Part shown: positions 55,485 through 64,000 of the stretch, one piece after another | How the letters are laid out: every line of letters begins with the position of its first letter | How positions within the stretch are numbered: the first letter of the stretch is position 1 | Assembly (NCBI RefSeq): GCF_001718415.1 | Contig: NZ_CP013377.1 | Coordinates: 1,798,001 to 1,862,000 of the forward strand | DNA from: Burkholderia pseudomultivorans | GTDB lineage: Bacteria; Pseudomonadota; Gammaproteobacteria; Burkholderiales; Burkholderiaceae | Reading direction: 5' to 3' | DNA: 64,000 nucleotides | The notes under the pieces: generated by a model | The model's database searches: none | The model's input: the letters and a program-made list of their open reading frames with translations, nothing else | Told to the model about the DNA's origin: nothing | Made by a program: the position numbers and the translations under genes

Positions 55485-56549
55485 TTACGCGGCGTCGAGC
55501 GGCTCGACCGTCACGCCGACCTTCAGTTCCTGGTCCGCGCCGCCGCCGCGAATCACGCCGCGCAGCGGCGTCACATCCGCATAGTCGCGGCCGATCGACA
55601 GCATCACGTAGTCGTCGCCCGGCGCGCGGTCGTTGGTCGGATCGAGCTGCAGCCAGCCGCCGTCCTCGGGCCACGCGGGATCGTAGACCTCGACCCATGC
55701 ATGCGACGCATCCGCGCCGATCAGCCGCGGCTGCCCGGGCGGCGGCTGCGTAAGCAGATAGCCGCTCACGTAGCGCGCGGCGAGCCCGAGCGAGCGCAGC
55801 GCACCGATCATCACGTGCGCGAAATCCTGGCAGACGCCCTGGCGCAGGCGCAGCGCATCGAGCGCCGTCGTCGTGATGTCGGTGCTGTTCGGCGTATACG
55901 CGAAATCGGCGTGAATCCGTCGCATCAGGTCCCATGCGGCCTGCACGAGCGGCCGCTGCGGCGTGAAGCTGGCCGCCGCGTACGCGGCGAGCTCGGGATC
56001 GCACGCGACGTGCGGCGACGTAAACACGAATTCGCTCGCGGCGTCGTACGGCTGCCCCGCGCGAAACCGGAGCCGGTCGCGCACGGCTTCCCACGCGGTC
56101 GCGCGGGCGGCGTCGGGCCGCGCGATCGCCGGCGGCGGCGCGCCGCGCGCGCCGAGCGACCATGCGGGCGGCGTCACGCGCACCGTGCTGCGGCTGCGCA
56201 CGAGCAGCGCGTCGTGCGGCTGGTTCAGCGCGAACGAGGCGCGCGCATTGCCGAACGCGTCGAGCTCGGTGCCGACCGATGCCGGCGCGGGCTCGATGTC
56301 GAGCGCGAACGACAGCACCTGCTGGCGCGGCGTCGCGAGCGGCTGCAGGCGCGCCTGGTGCTGCGCCGATTCGACGCGTGCCGCGTACCGGTATTCGGTA
56401 TCGTGCGTGACGCGCAGCAACCGGCCCGGCGCAGCGGACGGCGATGCGGCAATTGATGCGGCCGATGCGGCTGATCCGGTTGATGCAGCGCCCGACCGGC
56501 CGTCGCCGGCGCCGGGCGGCGTCTTCGCTGCGGCTTTCGTCGTCACCAT
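55485..56549 (-). CDS. Transglutaminase-like protein, complete triad
   Basis: This 354-aa protein has a low-complexity Ala/Ser/Pro N-terminus (residues 1-42, from 9-bp-like DNA repeats), a beta-rich domain of the bacterial transglutaminase N-terminal type (LLRVTHDTEYRYAARVESAQHQARLQP), and a transglutaminase core with Cys240 (QGVCQDFAHV), His283 (ASHAWVEVYDP) and Asp303 (LDPTND). Proteins of this kind are predicted proteases or amide-forming enzymes. It overlaps the 3' end of the ATP-grasp gene by 7 bp and is the last gene of the cluster. Transcription ends near 55440, where the DNA turns AT-rich. Confidence 0.9.
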   Translation of the reverse strand: MVTTKAAAKTPPGAGDGRSGAASTGSAASAASIAASPSAAPGRLLRVTHDTEYRYAARVESAQHQARLQPLATPRQQVLSFALDIEPAPASVGTELDAFGNARASFALNQPHDALLVRSRSTVRVTPPAWSLGARGAPPPAIARPDAARATAWEAVRDRLRFRAGQPYDAASEFVFTSPHVACDPELAAYAAASFTPQRPLVQAAWDLMRRIHADFAYTPNSTDITTTALDALRLRQGVCQDFAHVMIGALRSLGLAARYVSGYLLTQPPPGQPRLIGADASHAWVEVYDPAWPEDGGWLQLDPTNDRAPGDDYVMLSIGRDYADVTPLRGVIRGGGADQELKVGVTVEPLDAA

Positions 56550-59191
56550 AGCGTCCTGCCCGCCTCGCGCACGTGGCTGAAATAGCGTTCGCCGATCCGG
56601 TTCGACAGTTCCCACACCGCCTTCGCGGTCGTGTCGAGCGCGGTCAGCAGCTTGTCGTGCCGGCCGTCCTCGCCGCTCTCGCACAGCTCGTGCAGCGACC
56701 AGGACGGCACGTCCGGAATCGTCTCGGCGAGCTCGGACAGCGCATAGCCTTCGCTGCGCTCGACCTTCGTCAGCCGGCCGCGCAGCGCCTGCACGACCCA
56801 GCCGAGCGAGCGCGGGTTGTCGGTATCGAGCACCACGAGCGACAGCAGCGGCGCGACGTCGAAGCCGCGCTGGAACCGCGAGCGGAACGTGATCGTGCTG
56901 TCGAACAGTTCGAGCACGAGCTCGAAGCCGTCCTGCCGGTGCACGGCGCCCTCCTCGAACGCGAACTTCAGCACGCTGCACAGAAAATCCATCCGGTCGA
57001 TCTGCCGGCCGATCGACAACAGCCGCCAGCCGTCGTCGCGCGTCATGTTGTCGGTCTGTGCGCCGGTGATCGCGCCGAGCAGCAGGCCGAGGCGCTCCAG
57101 CAGCTGCAGCGCCTCGTTGCCGATCTGCTCCTCGGCTTCCGGATGATCGGCGCTGTCCGCGAACAACTGCGTCGCGTCGTCGATCAGCCGCCACTGCTCG
57201 GTCGACAGCCGCTCGCGGATCGCCGCGGCGGCCGCGCGCATCCCGAACAGGCACGATGCAATTCCCGACGTGCGGTCGGCGCCGCGCGTCAGCGACGTCG
57301 CGAGCGCGTGCTGGAACGCGCGCGGCGCATCGACGGCGTTCGGCGCGTCGGCGGCGAGCAGCCCGGTGTCGCGGCACAGCACGTCGATCAGCTCCAGATG
57401 CGCGGGGCTGTCGACGTCGTCCTCGCCGCGCAGCCGTTCGAGCGCGGCGCGCGCCAGCCGCATCAGGTTGGTCGCGCGCTCGGTGTAGCGGCCGAGCCAG
57501 AACAGGTTCTCCGCCGCGCGGCTCGCGATCGCGCGCGGCGGTCCGACGAGATCGTCGGGGCCGAGATGGGTCTGCAGCAGCGTCGTCGAATCGACGATGC
57601 CTTCGGTCATCACCCAGGTGTCGACGGTGCTGCCGCCGCGCGGCATCGGCGCATTGAACAGCGCGTCGCGCGTGCCGACCCGCGACAGCCCGCCCGGCAG
57701 CAGGCGCCAACGCTGCGGGCCGTCGGCGAGTGCAAACACGCGCAGCAGCAGCGGCTTCGGCACGATGCGTGCGCCGGCGTCGCCGTCCGGCGACTCGCGC
57801 CCCGGCCAGGTCGGCGCCTGCGACAGCGGCAGGTCGGCCTGCACCGTGTAGTGCTCCGGCCGCGCGAGAATCCGCGCCCGCCATTCGGCGAGCTGCGCCG
57901 GCGCGAGCCGCGAGCCGATCACCGGCTCGAACGGGCCGCCGTCCTGCACCTCGGGCGGATACGCGGCCTTCACGATGCCGCGCGCGAGCTGCGGCAGCGC
58001 GTCGTCGCATGCGGCGGCCTCGCCGCACCACCACGAGTGCACGGCCGGCAGCGTCAGCGTTTCGCCGAGCAGGCTCTCCGCGAGGCGCGGCATGAAGCCG
58101 AGCACGCCCGGCGATTCGAGGAAACCCGAGCCCGGCGCGTTCGCGAGCAGCACGTTGCCGGCGCGCACGGCCTGCAGCAGCCCAGGCACGCCGAGCAGCG
58201 AATCGGGGCGCAGTTCGAGCGGATCGAGCCACGCGTCGTCGACGCGCCGCAGGATCCCGTGCACCGGTTCGAGCCCGCGCAGCGTCTTCAGGAACACGTG
58301 GTTGTCGCGCGCGGTCAGGTCGCCGCCCTCGACGAGCGTGAGGCCAAGGTAGCGCGCCAGATACGCGTGCTCGAAATAGGTCGCGCTGTGCGGCCCGGGC
58401 GTCAGCAGCACGATCCGCGAATTCCGGCGGGTCGGGCTGAGCGCCTGCAGGCTCTCCAGCAGCGCACGGTACGCGGACGCGAGCCGCTGCACGCGCAGCC
58501 CGCGAAAGCCGCGCGGGAACAGCCGCGACACGATCAGCCGGTTTTCCAGCAGATAGCCGAGCCCGGCCGCGCCCTGCGTGTGCTGCGCGACGATCCGCCA
58601 CTGCCCGTCGGGGCCGCGCGCCAGGTCGAAGGCGATCACGTGCAGCCAGGTGTCGCCCGGCACGCGCGCGCCGCGCATCGCGCGCAGGTAGCCGGGATGC
58701 CCGGTGACGAGCGCGGGCGGCAGCAGCCCGCGCTGCAGGATCGTCTGCGGCCCGTACAGGTCGACCATCGTCGCGTTGAGCAGCCGCGCGCGCTGCAGCA
58801 CGCCGCGCTCGATCGCGACCCAGTCCTCGGGCGTGACGATCAGCGGCAGCAGGTCGAGCGACCACGGGCCGACCGCGCCGTCGCCGGCGCGCTGTTCGTG
58901 CAGCTGGTAGAACAGGCCGTTGTCGCGCATGCGCCGGTGCAGCGCGTCCGCGCGGCGGTCGAGATCGGCGACGCCGTCGCTGCCGATCGACGTGAAGAAG
59001 CTGCGCCACGCAGGCGCGAGCGCGGGGGCGCGCAGGCCGGCGGCGCTGCCGCGCAGTTCGTCGTAGCGGCCGGCAGCCGCCGGCGCGGCGAGCGCGGCGG
59101 CCAGCTCGGCCGCGTCCGGCTGCGCGCCGGTATCGAAGAGCGTGGGCATCGCGTCGGTATCGGCGAGATCGTCGGGGTGAAGGGGCGGCAC
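56543..59191 (-). CDS. Circularly permuted ATP-grasp / alpha-E fusion protein
   Basis: This 882-aa protein joins a circularly permuted type 2 ATP-grasp domain (about residues 75-555; WLHVIAFDLARGPDGQWRIVAQHTQGAAGLGYLLENRLIVSRLFP, RIVLLTPGPHSATYFEHAYLARYLGLTLVEGGDLTARDNHVFLKTL, NAPGSGFLESPGVLGFMPRL) with an alpha-E domain (about 560-880; IASRAAENLFWLGRYTERATNLMRLARAALERL). In many genomes the two parts are separate genes. The ATP-grasp part is expected to form amide bonds with ATP; the alpha-helical part is of unknown function. The start is GTG 59191. Confidence 0.9.
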   Translation of the reverse strand: MPPLHPDDLADTDAMPTLFDTGAQPDAAELAAALAAPAAAGRYDELRGSAAGLRAPALAPAWRSFFTSIGSDGVADLDRRADALHRRMRDNGLFYQLHEQRAGDGAVGPWSLDLLPLIVTPEDWVAIERGVLQRARLLNATMVDLYGPQTILQRGLLPPALVTGHPGYLRAMRGARVPGDTWLHVIAFDLARGPDGQWRIVAQHTQGAAGLGYLLENRLIVSRLFPRGFRGLRVQRLASAYRALLESLQALSPTRRNSRIVLLTPGPHSATYFEHAYLARYLGLTLVEGGDLTARDNHVFLKTLRGLEPVHGILRRVDDAWLDPLELRPDSLLGVPGLLQAVRAGNVLLANAPGSGFLESPGVLGFMPRLAESLLGETLTLPAVHSWWCGEAAACDDALPQLARGIVKAAYPPEVQDGGPFEPVIGSRLAPAQLAEWRARILARPEHYTVQADLPLSQAPTWPGRESPDGDAGARIVPKPLLLRVFALADGPQRWRLLPGGLSRVGTRDALFNAPMPRGGSTVDTWVMTEGIVDSTTLLQTHLGPDDLVGPPRAIASRAAENLFWLGRYTERATNLMRLARAALERLRGEDDVDSPAHLELIDVLCRDTGLLAADAPNAVDAPRAFQHALATSLTRGADRTSGIASCLFGMRAAAAAIRERLSTEQWRLIDDATQLFADSADHPEAEEQIGNEALQLLERLGLLLGAITGAQTDNMTRDDGWRLLSIGRQIDRMDFLCSVLKFAFEEGAVHRQDGFELVLELFDSTITFRSRFQRGFDVAPLLSLVVLDTDNPRSLGWVVQALRGRLTKVERSEGYALSELAETIPDVPSWSLHELCESGEDGRHDKLLTALDTTAKAVWELSNRIGERYFSHVREAGRTLW

Positions 59192-59352
59192 GATGGCGTT
59201 CCGTCGTCAGAAGGCAATCGCCCGCGCGCGCGGCTGCACCGGCAGCCCGCCGCCGCGCATGCGGGCGATCTGCCGGCATCCTAGCACTCCGGCGAGGCAG
59301 CCACCGACCGGCAGGCGGAAAGGTCGAACGCCGCGCATCGCGATCGCGCCCG

Positions 59353-62300
59353 TCAACCGGGTCGCCGCAGGTCGAGCGTGAACGGAAATTCGCGGCTCGG
59401 CGCGGCCGCCGCGACCTCCATCCGTCCCGGCGTGTGCCCCATCGCGACGAAGCGCGCGAGCCGGCGGCTCTCGGCCTCGTACGCATTCACCGGGAAGGTC
59501 GCGTAGTTGCGCCCGCCCGGGTGCGCGACGTGATACCGGCAACCGCCCAACGAGCGCGCGAGCCACGTATCGACGACGTCGAAGGTCAGCGGCGCATGCA
59601 CGCCGATCGTCGGATGCAGCGCGGACGGCGGCGACCACGCCTTGTAGCGCACGCCCGCGACGTATTCGCCGACGGTGCCGGTCGGCTGCAGCGGCAGCGC
59701 GCGGCCGTTGACGGTTACGACGTGCCGGTTGTCGTTCAGGCCGCTCACGCGCACCTCGAGCCTTTCCACCGACGAATCGACGTAGCGCACCGTGCCGCCG
59801 ACCGCCCCCTCCTCGCCCATCACGTGCCACGGCTCCAGCGCGCCGCGCAGCGTCAGCGCCATCCCGTTCACCGCGATCTGCCCGAACAGCGGGAAACGGA
59901 ATTCGAAGTGCGGCGCGAACCACGCGGGATCGAAGCTAAAACCGGCGTCGCGCAGCTCGGCCAGCACGTCGTCGAAATCCATCTTCAGGAAGGTCGGCAG
60001 CATGAAGCGGTCGTGCAGCGCGGTGCCCCAGCGCGTGAGCGGCGTCGTGTACGGCGCGTGCCAGAAGCGTGCGACCAGCGCCCGCAGCAGCAGTTGCTGC
60101 ACGACGCTCATCCGCGCATGCGGCGGCATCTCGAACGCGCGCAGTTCGAGCAGGCCGAGCCGGCCGGTCGCCGAGTCGGGCGAATACAGCTTGTCGATGC
60201 AGAACTCGCTGCGGTGCGTATTGCCGGTCACGTCGATCAGCAGGTTGCGCAGCACGCGATCGACAAGCCAGGGCGGCATGTCCTGCCCGTACAGCAGCTT
60301 GTTGCGCTGGATCTCAGCGAACGCGATGTCGAGTTCGTACAGCTGGTCGTTGCGCGCCTCGTCGACGCGCGGCGCCTGGCTGGTCGGCCCGATGAACAGC
60401 CCCGAGAACAGGTACGACAGCGACGGATGGTTGTGCCAGTACGCGATCAGGCTCGCGAGCAGGTCCGGGCGGCGCAGGAACGGGCTGTCGGCGGGCGTCG
60501 CGCCGCCGAGCACGAAGTGGTTGCCGCCGCCGGTGCCGACGTGACGGCCGTCCACCATGAACTTCTCGCTGCACAGCCGCGACTGCCAGGCGGCGTCGTA
60601 GAGGAATTCGGTCTGCTCGACGAGCTCGTCGAAGCTCGATGCCGGATGGATGTTCACCTCGATCACGCCGGGATCGGGCGTCACCTGCAGCACCTTCAAC
60701 CGCGCGTCGCGCGGCGGCGGATAGCCTTCGAGCACAAGCTTCACGTCGAGCGCGTGCGCGGTCAGCTCGATCGCGCCGAGCAGTTCGAGATAGTCGTCGA
60801 GCGCGGCGAGCGGCGGCATGAACAGGTACAGCACGCCGTTGCGGGCCTCGACGCACAGCGCGGTGCGCGTGATCCATGCGGCCGACTCGAAGCGCTCGGG
60901 CCGGCGCCCGGCCTCCTCCGTGGCATGCCGCCCGCCCCCGCCGGCGGCGCCATCGTCGCGCCACTGCATCACGGTCTGCGGCGCCGCCTCGCGATGCACG
61001 CCGGTCAGATAGCGCGGCGCGTCGGCCGCGCCGGCGTAGCGCGCGCGGAACGCGGCCGCATCGGGCAGCGCGTCGCGCGGCGCGAACGGATCGCGTTCGA
61101 CCAGATACGGATAGTCGCCGCGCGCGACCCACGGCAGCGAATCGAGCGGCAGTCGATAGCCCATCGGCGAATCGCCGGGTACGAGGTACATGCGCTCGTC
61201 GCGGAAGAACCACGGGCCGGTCTGCCAGCGCGCGCCGTCGAGCGCGGGTCGAGCGGCGCCCGGGCCGTCCTCGACACGCTTGATCGGCAGCACGTAGCCG
61301 ACCACGCTGTCGAGCCGCTGCTCGAACACCTTGCGCAGCCGCGCGCGTTCGAGCTCGTCGTCGAGGCGCGAGTCGAACGGATCGACGTTGACCGGCAGCC
61401 GGCGCTCGCGCCACAGGTAGTACCACACGTCCTCGTAGCCGGGCCGGATGAATTCGTCGGTCAGGTTCAGGCGCGCGGCCAGCGCGTCGATGAAGCGCTT
61501 CGCGTCGTCGGTCGTATGGGCGGACGGCTCGCGCTCGTCCGCGAACAGCGACGGATCGTTCCATGCGGGCTGGCCGTCCGCGCGCCAGAAGATCGACAGC
61601 GCCCAGCGCGGCAGCTGCTCGCCCGGATACCACTTGCCCTGCCCGAAATGCAGGAAGCCGCCGTCGCCGTATTCGGCGCGCAGGCGCTGCACGAGTTCGG
61701 TCGCGTAGCCGCGCTTGGTCGGGCCGAGCGCATCGGTGTTCCACTCCGCGCCGTCGCGATCGTCGATCGACACGAAGGTCGGCTCGCCGCCCTGCGTGAG
61801 ACGCACGTCGCCGGCCGCCAGCGCGCGATCGACCTGCGTGCCGAGCGCGCGCACGGTGTCCCACTGCGCATCGGTATACGGCTTCGTCACGCGCGGCGAT
61901 TCGTACACGCGCGTGACCGTCATCTCGTGCTCGAACGCGACCTCGCATTCGTCGATCAGCCCTTCGACGGGCGCCGCGCTGGTCGGCTGCGGCGTGCATG
62001 CGAGCGGGATATGCCCTTCGCCGGCCAGCAGGCCCGAGGTCGGATCGAAGCCGATCCAGCCCGCGCCGGGCAGGTAGACCTCGCACCACGCGTGCAGGTC
62101 GGTGAAATCGACCGACGTGCCGCTCGGGCCGTCGAGCGACTTCACGTCGGGCGTCAGCTGGATCAGGTAGCCCGACACGAAGCGCGCGGCGATGCCCAGA
62201 TGCCGGCACAGCTGCACGAGCAGCCAGCCGCTGTCGCGGCACGATCCCGACGCGAGTTCGAGCGTCTGCGCAGGCGCCTGCACGCCGGGCTCCATCCGCA

Positions 62301-62787
62301 CCAGATAGCGGATGTCGCGCTGCAGCTGCTGGTTCAGCGCGACCAGGAAATCCACGGTGCCGGCCGGCGTGCGGTCCACGCCGTCGAGATACGCGCGAAA
62401 CGCGGGCGACTCGCTCGTCGCCGGATCGCAGGCGAGATACGGCGCAAGCTCGGTCTTCAGCGCATCGTCGTACTGGAACGGATACCGTTCGGCGCTGCTT
62501 TCCAGAAAGAAGTCGAACGGGTTGTACACCGACATTTCGGCGACGAGGTCGACCGTGATCTCGAAGTGCCGCGTGCGCTCCGGAAACACCAGGCGCGCGA
62601 GATAGTTCGAGAACGGATCCTGCTGCCAGTTGACGAAATGCTGCGCAGGCTCGACCGTCATCGAATACGCGACGATCGGCGTGCGGCAGTGCGGCGCGGG
62701 GCGCAGCCGCACGATCTGCGGGCCAAGGCCGACGAGCCGGTCGTAGCGGTAGCGGGTGGTGTGATGCAGCGCGACGTGAATGGGCAT
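59353..62787 (-). CDS. Transglutaminase-DUF2126 fusion protein
   Basis: This 1144-aa protein begins with a transglutaminase N-terminal beta domain (MPIHVALHHTTRYRYDRLVGLGPQIVRLRPAPHCRTPI) and a complete transglutaminase core with Cys183 (SGSCRDSGWLL), His232 (DLHAWCEVYLPG) and Asp248 (GFDPTSG). The remaining two thirds is DUF2126, with a stretch resembling COOH-NH2 ligases (LTQGGEPTFVSIDDRDGAEWNTDALGPTKR) and GTGGGNHFVLGGATPADSPFLRRPDLLAS. It probably couples peptide hydrolysis or transfer with ligation. The start MPIHVAL has no clear ribosome-binding site. A 161-bp gap separates it from the ATP-grasp gene. Confidence 0.92.
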   Translation of the reverse strand: MPIHVALHHTTRYRYDRLVGLGPQIVRLRPAPHCRTPIVAYSMTVEPAQHFVNWQQDPFSNYLARLVFPERTRHFEITVDLVAEMSVYNPFDFFLESSAERYPFQYDDALKTELAPYLACDPATSESPAFRAYLDGVDRTPAGTVDFLVALNQQLQRDIRYLVRMEPGVQAPAQTLELASGSCRDSGWLLVQLCRHLGIAARFVSGYLIQLTPDVKSLDGPSGTSVDFTDLHAWCEVYLPGAGWIGFDPTSGLLAGEGHIPLACTPQPTSAAPVEGLIDECEVAFEHEMTVTRVYESPRVTKPYTDAQWDTVRALGTQVDRALAAGDVRLTQGGEPTFVSIDDRDGAEWNTDALGPTKRGYATELVQRLRAEYGDGGFLHFGQGKWYPGEQLPRWALSIFWRADGQPAWNDPSLFADEREPSAHTTDDAKRFIDALAARLNLTDEFIRPGYEDVWYYLWRERRLPVNVDPFDSRLDDELERARLRKVFEQRLDSVVGYVLPIKRVEDGPGAARPALDGARWQTGPWFFRDERMYLVPGDSPMGYRLPLDSLPWVARGDYPYLVERDPFAPRDALPDAAAFRARYAGAADAPRYLTGVHREAAPQTVMQWRDDGAAGGGGRHATEEAGRRPERFESAAWITRTALCVEARNGVLYLFMPPLAALDDYLELLGAIELTAHALDVKLVLEGYPPPRDARLKVLQVTPDPGVIEVNIHPASSFDELVEQTEFLYDAAWQSRLCSEKFMVDGRHVGTGGGNHFVLGGATPADSPFLRRPDLLASLIAYWHNHPSLSYLFSGLFIGPTSQAPRVDEARNDQLYELDIAFAEIQRNKLLYGQDMPPWLVDRVLRNLLIDVTGNTHRSEFCIDKLYSPDSATGRLGLLELRAFEMPPHARMSVVQQLLLRALVARFWHAPYTTPLTRWGTALHDRFMLPTFLKMDFDDVLAELRDAGFSFDPAWFAPHFEFRFPLFGQIAVNGMALTLRGALEPWHVMGEEGAVGGTVRYVDSSVERLEVRVSGLNDNRHVVTVNGRALPLQPTGTVGEYVAGVRYKAWSPPSALHPTIGVHAPLTFDVVDTWLARSLGGCRYHVAHPGGRNYATFPVNAYEAESRRLARFVAMGHTPGRMEVAAAAPSREFPFTLDLRRPG

Positions 62788-62878
62788 GGGAGAGCCGCTC
62801 GGTTCGGGTTGGGCCGGCCGCGCGTGCCGCGTCGTCGGGACGAACGCGGCGGCGCGGCGAATTCGGCGAAGGGGCGCG

Positions 62879-63859
62879 TCAGACCAATTCGGGCGACTGC
62901 ACGACGCTGATCTCGACGCCGGCCGCACTGGCGCCGAGCCCCGTCACGGGCTGCGCGTCGCGGTAGTCGAGGCCGACCGCGATGCGCACGTAGCGCTCGT
63001 CCGGGCAGCGGTTCATGAACGGATCGAAGCCGACCCAGCCGAGCCCTTCGACGTAGGCCTCGGCCCACGCGTGACCGGCCGGCTGCTGCGCCAGCGCGGC
63101 GGCCTGCGGCTGCGCGCCGAGTGCGGCCAGCGGCAGCCCCTGCGACTGCGACTGCACCGCATGCGACGCGCCGAGCACCTGCTGCATGCCGTCGCCGATC
63201 TGCAGCGCGAGCGCCGCCTCTTCGTCGTCGCCCGCCTGCTGCTTCGCGTCGGCGATGCGCTGCATCGCGCTGTCGGCCAGCACGTAGCCCGACACGTAGC
63301 GCGACGGAATCTTCAGCACGCGCGCGGCCGCGATGAACGCGTGCGCATGGTCACGGCTGGTGCCCTCGCCGCTTTGCAGCGCGGTTTCCGCATCGACGGG
63401 CATCTCGGCCGCGGTGTGCGGTGCATATGCGATGCGGCCGTGCACTTCCGTCATCAGCCAGTGCAGCGCGTCGAGGCTGCGCGGCGGGATCGGCAGCGCG
63501 TCGGCCAGCGCGCGCACGGTGTCGCCCGCTTTCGTGAGCGCCGTCTCGCGCTCGAAGATCCACGGCGGCGCATAGCCTTCGGGATGACCGACGATGCCCG
63601 CGCGATCCTGCGTCTCGACGACGCCGGCCGCGACCACGACGATGTCGGCCTTCGCGCCGCGCTCGTGACGCACCAGGTCGATCCGGTTGCCGAAGCCGTC
63701 GGCATACGACAGCGCCGGCTCGACGCCGTCGATCGTGACCTGCCATGCGCGCACCGTCTGCCCGGGGCCCGATTGCGGGCGCAGCCGCAGGCGCTGCAGT
63801 GCATGGGTCGCTTGCTCGTCGAACTGGTAACGCGAGATGTGTCGGATGGCGAGTCGCAT
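62879..63859 (-). CDS. Transglutaminase-like protein with Ser in place of catalytic Cys
   Basis: This 326-aa protein has the same architecture as the other cluster transglutaminases: a beta-rich start (MRLAIRHISRYQFDEQATHALQRLRLRPQSGPGQ) and a core with His263 (AGHAWAEAYVEG) and Asp279 (GFDPFMN). In the nucleophile motif, normally G-x-C-Q/R-D, it reads GTSRDHAHAF, so Ser168 (codon AGC) stands where Cys is expected. Residues about 204-260 form an acidic and Gln/Ala-rich insert. It may be catalytically dead, a serine variant, or a scaffold. It starts 8 bp after the alpha-E gene. Confidence 0.9.
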   Translation of the reverse strand: MRLAIRHISRYQFDEQATHALQRLRLRPQSGPGQTVRAWQVTIDGVEPALSYADGFGNRIDLVRHERGAKADIVVVAAGVVETQDRAGIVGHPEGYAPPWIFERETALTKAGDTVRALADALPIPPRSLDALHWLMTEVHGRIAYAPHTAAEMPVDAETALQSGEGTSRDHAHAFIAAARVLKIPSRYVSGYVLADSAMQRIADAKQQAGDDEEAALALQIGDGMQQVLGASHAVQSQSQGLPLAALGAQPQAAALAQQPAGHAWAEAYVEGLGWVGFDPFMNRCPDERYVRIAVGLDYRDAQPVTGLGASAAGVEISVVQSPELV

Positions 63860-63867
63860 GGCGGGCC

Positions 63868-64000
63868 TCAGTCGAAGTTGTATGCCTGGGCGATTTCGAG
63901 CCCCAGGCTGTTGTTGCGGCCGATGAAGTCGGTCAGGAATTCGTGCAGGCCGCTCTTGAAGATCCGCTCGACCGTGTTGTCGGACAGCATCTGCAGGATC
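63868..64000 (-). CDS. Alpha-E domain protein, C-terminal end only
   Basis: The frame is open to the window edge, so only the last 43 codons are visible. The sequence (QMLSDNTVERIFKSGLHEFLTDFIGRNNSLGLEIAQAYNFD) looks like the end of a stand-alone alpha-E protein, which in these clusters follows an ATP-grasp gene. Its stop lies 8 bp before the next transglutaminase start, so this is an operon that continues beyond the window. Confidence 0.7.
   Translation of the reverse strand, partial: ILQMLSDNTVERIFKSGLHEFLTDFIGRNNSLGLEIAQAYNFD

Noticed and set aside
56573..59284. About 900-codon plus-strand frame opposite the ATP-grasp gene
   Set aside because: Composition is that of a shadow (Arg, Ala, Gln, His), and the opposite strand encodes a recognised family along its full length.
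59434..62910. Very long plus-strand open frame (about 1158 codons) opposite the DUF2126 gene
   Set aside because: It is Arg/Ala-rich with no domain, and it is the mirror of a gene with clear catalytic motifs; long antisense frames are common in GC-rich DNA.

Overview
The window is GC-rich (about two thirds G+C), densely coded DNA whose gene content (gram-negative porin, MocR, MerR, MarR and LysR regulators, gentisate and hydroxyproline catabolism, a second RpoD-like sigma factor) points to a betaproteobacterium of the genus Burkholderia, probably a secondary chromosome. The genus call is inferred from the mix of families and codon use; no rRNA or tRNA gene is present to confirm it.

Layout. 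1-6.9 kb: end of a GH31 glycosidase, a porin, a BCCT osmolyte transporter, a small membrane protein and a methyltransferase. 7-12.6 kb: metallophosphoesterase, di-haem cytochrome c peroxidase, a 91-aa basic protein behind two adjacent LexA-like boxes, a MocR regulator and a divergent DUF2917 gene. 12.6-13.9 kb: BigR-type persulfide sensor with two YeeE/YedE half-transporters. 14-20.2 kb: a complete 3-hydroxybenzoate/gentisate pathway (transporter, 6-hydroxylase, maleylpyruvate isomerase, fumarylpyruvate hydrolase, gentisate dioxygenase) with a divergent LysR regulator. 20.3-28.6 kb: trans-4-hydroxyproline catabolism in two divergent arms (epimerase plus three-subunit D-hydroxyproline dehydrogenase; permease, ketoglutarate semialdehyde dehydrogenase, LDH2-family reductase) around a 17-bp perfect inverted repeat. 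28.9-30.7 kb: ilvD. 30.9-36.8 kb: two envelope proteins, an alternative sigma factor, a HhH protein behind an FNR/ANR-like site, a MerR/DUF2938 pair and a MarR regulator. 36.9-40 kb: EmrB-type efflux pump and a CoA-transferase.

40.4-47.8 kb is the most notable region. Seven tightly coupled plus-strand genes encode a CDP-alcohol phosphatidyltransferase, a 2OG-Fe(II) oxygenase, a flippase-like membrane protein, a nucleotidyltransferase, a PEP mutase fused to a second nucleotidyltransferase, phosphonopyruvate decarboxylase and 2-aminoethylphosphonate (AEP) transaminase, closed by a terminator. The parts are all there to make AEP, activate it as CMP-AEP and move it onto an alcohol, most simply diacylglycerol. 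I read this as a phosphonolipid or phosphonate-decorated envelope pathway, possibly with a hydroxylation step.

47.8-55.4 kb holds a second class V aminotransferase, an exported protein, an acyltransferase-3 protein, prolyl aminopeptidase, and a nitroreductase-like/CapK-like pair. From 55.5 kb to the end, all on the minus strand, lies a transglutaminase / DUF2126 / ATP-grasp / alpha-E cluster, a widely distributed predicted peptide-modifying system without a settled function. One of its transglutaminases has serine where the catalytic cysteine should be.
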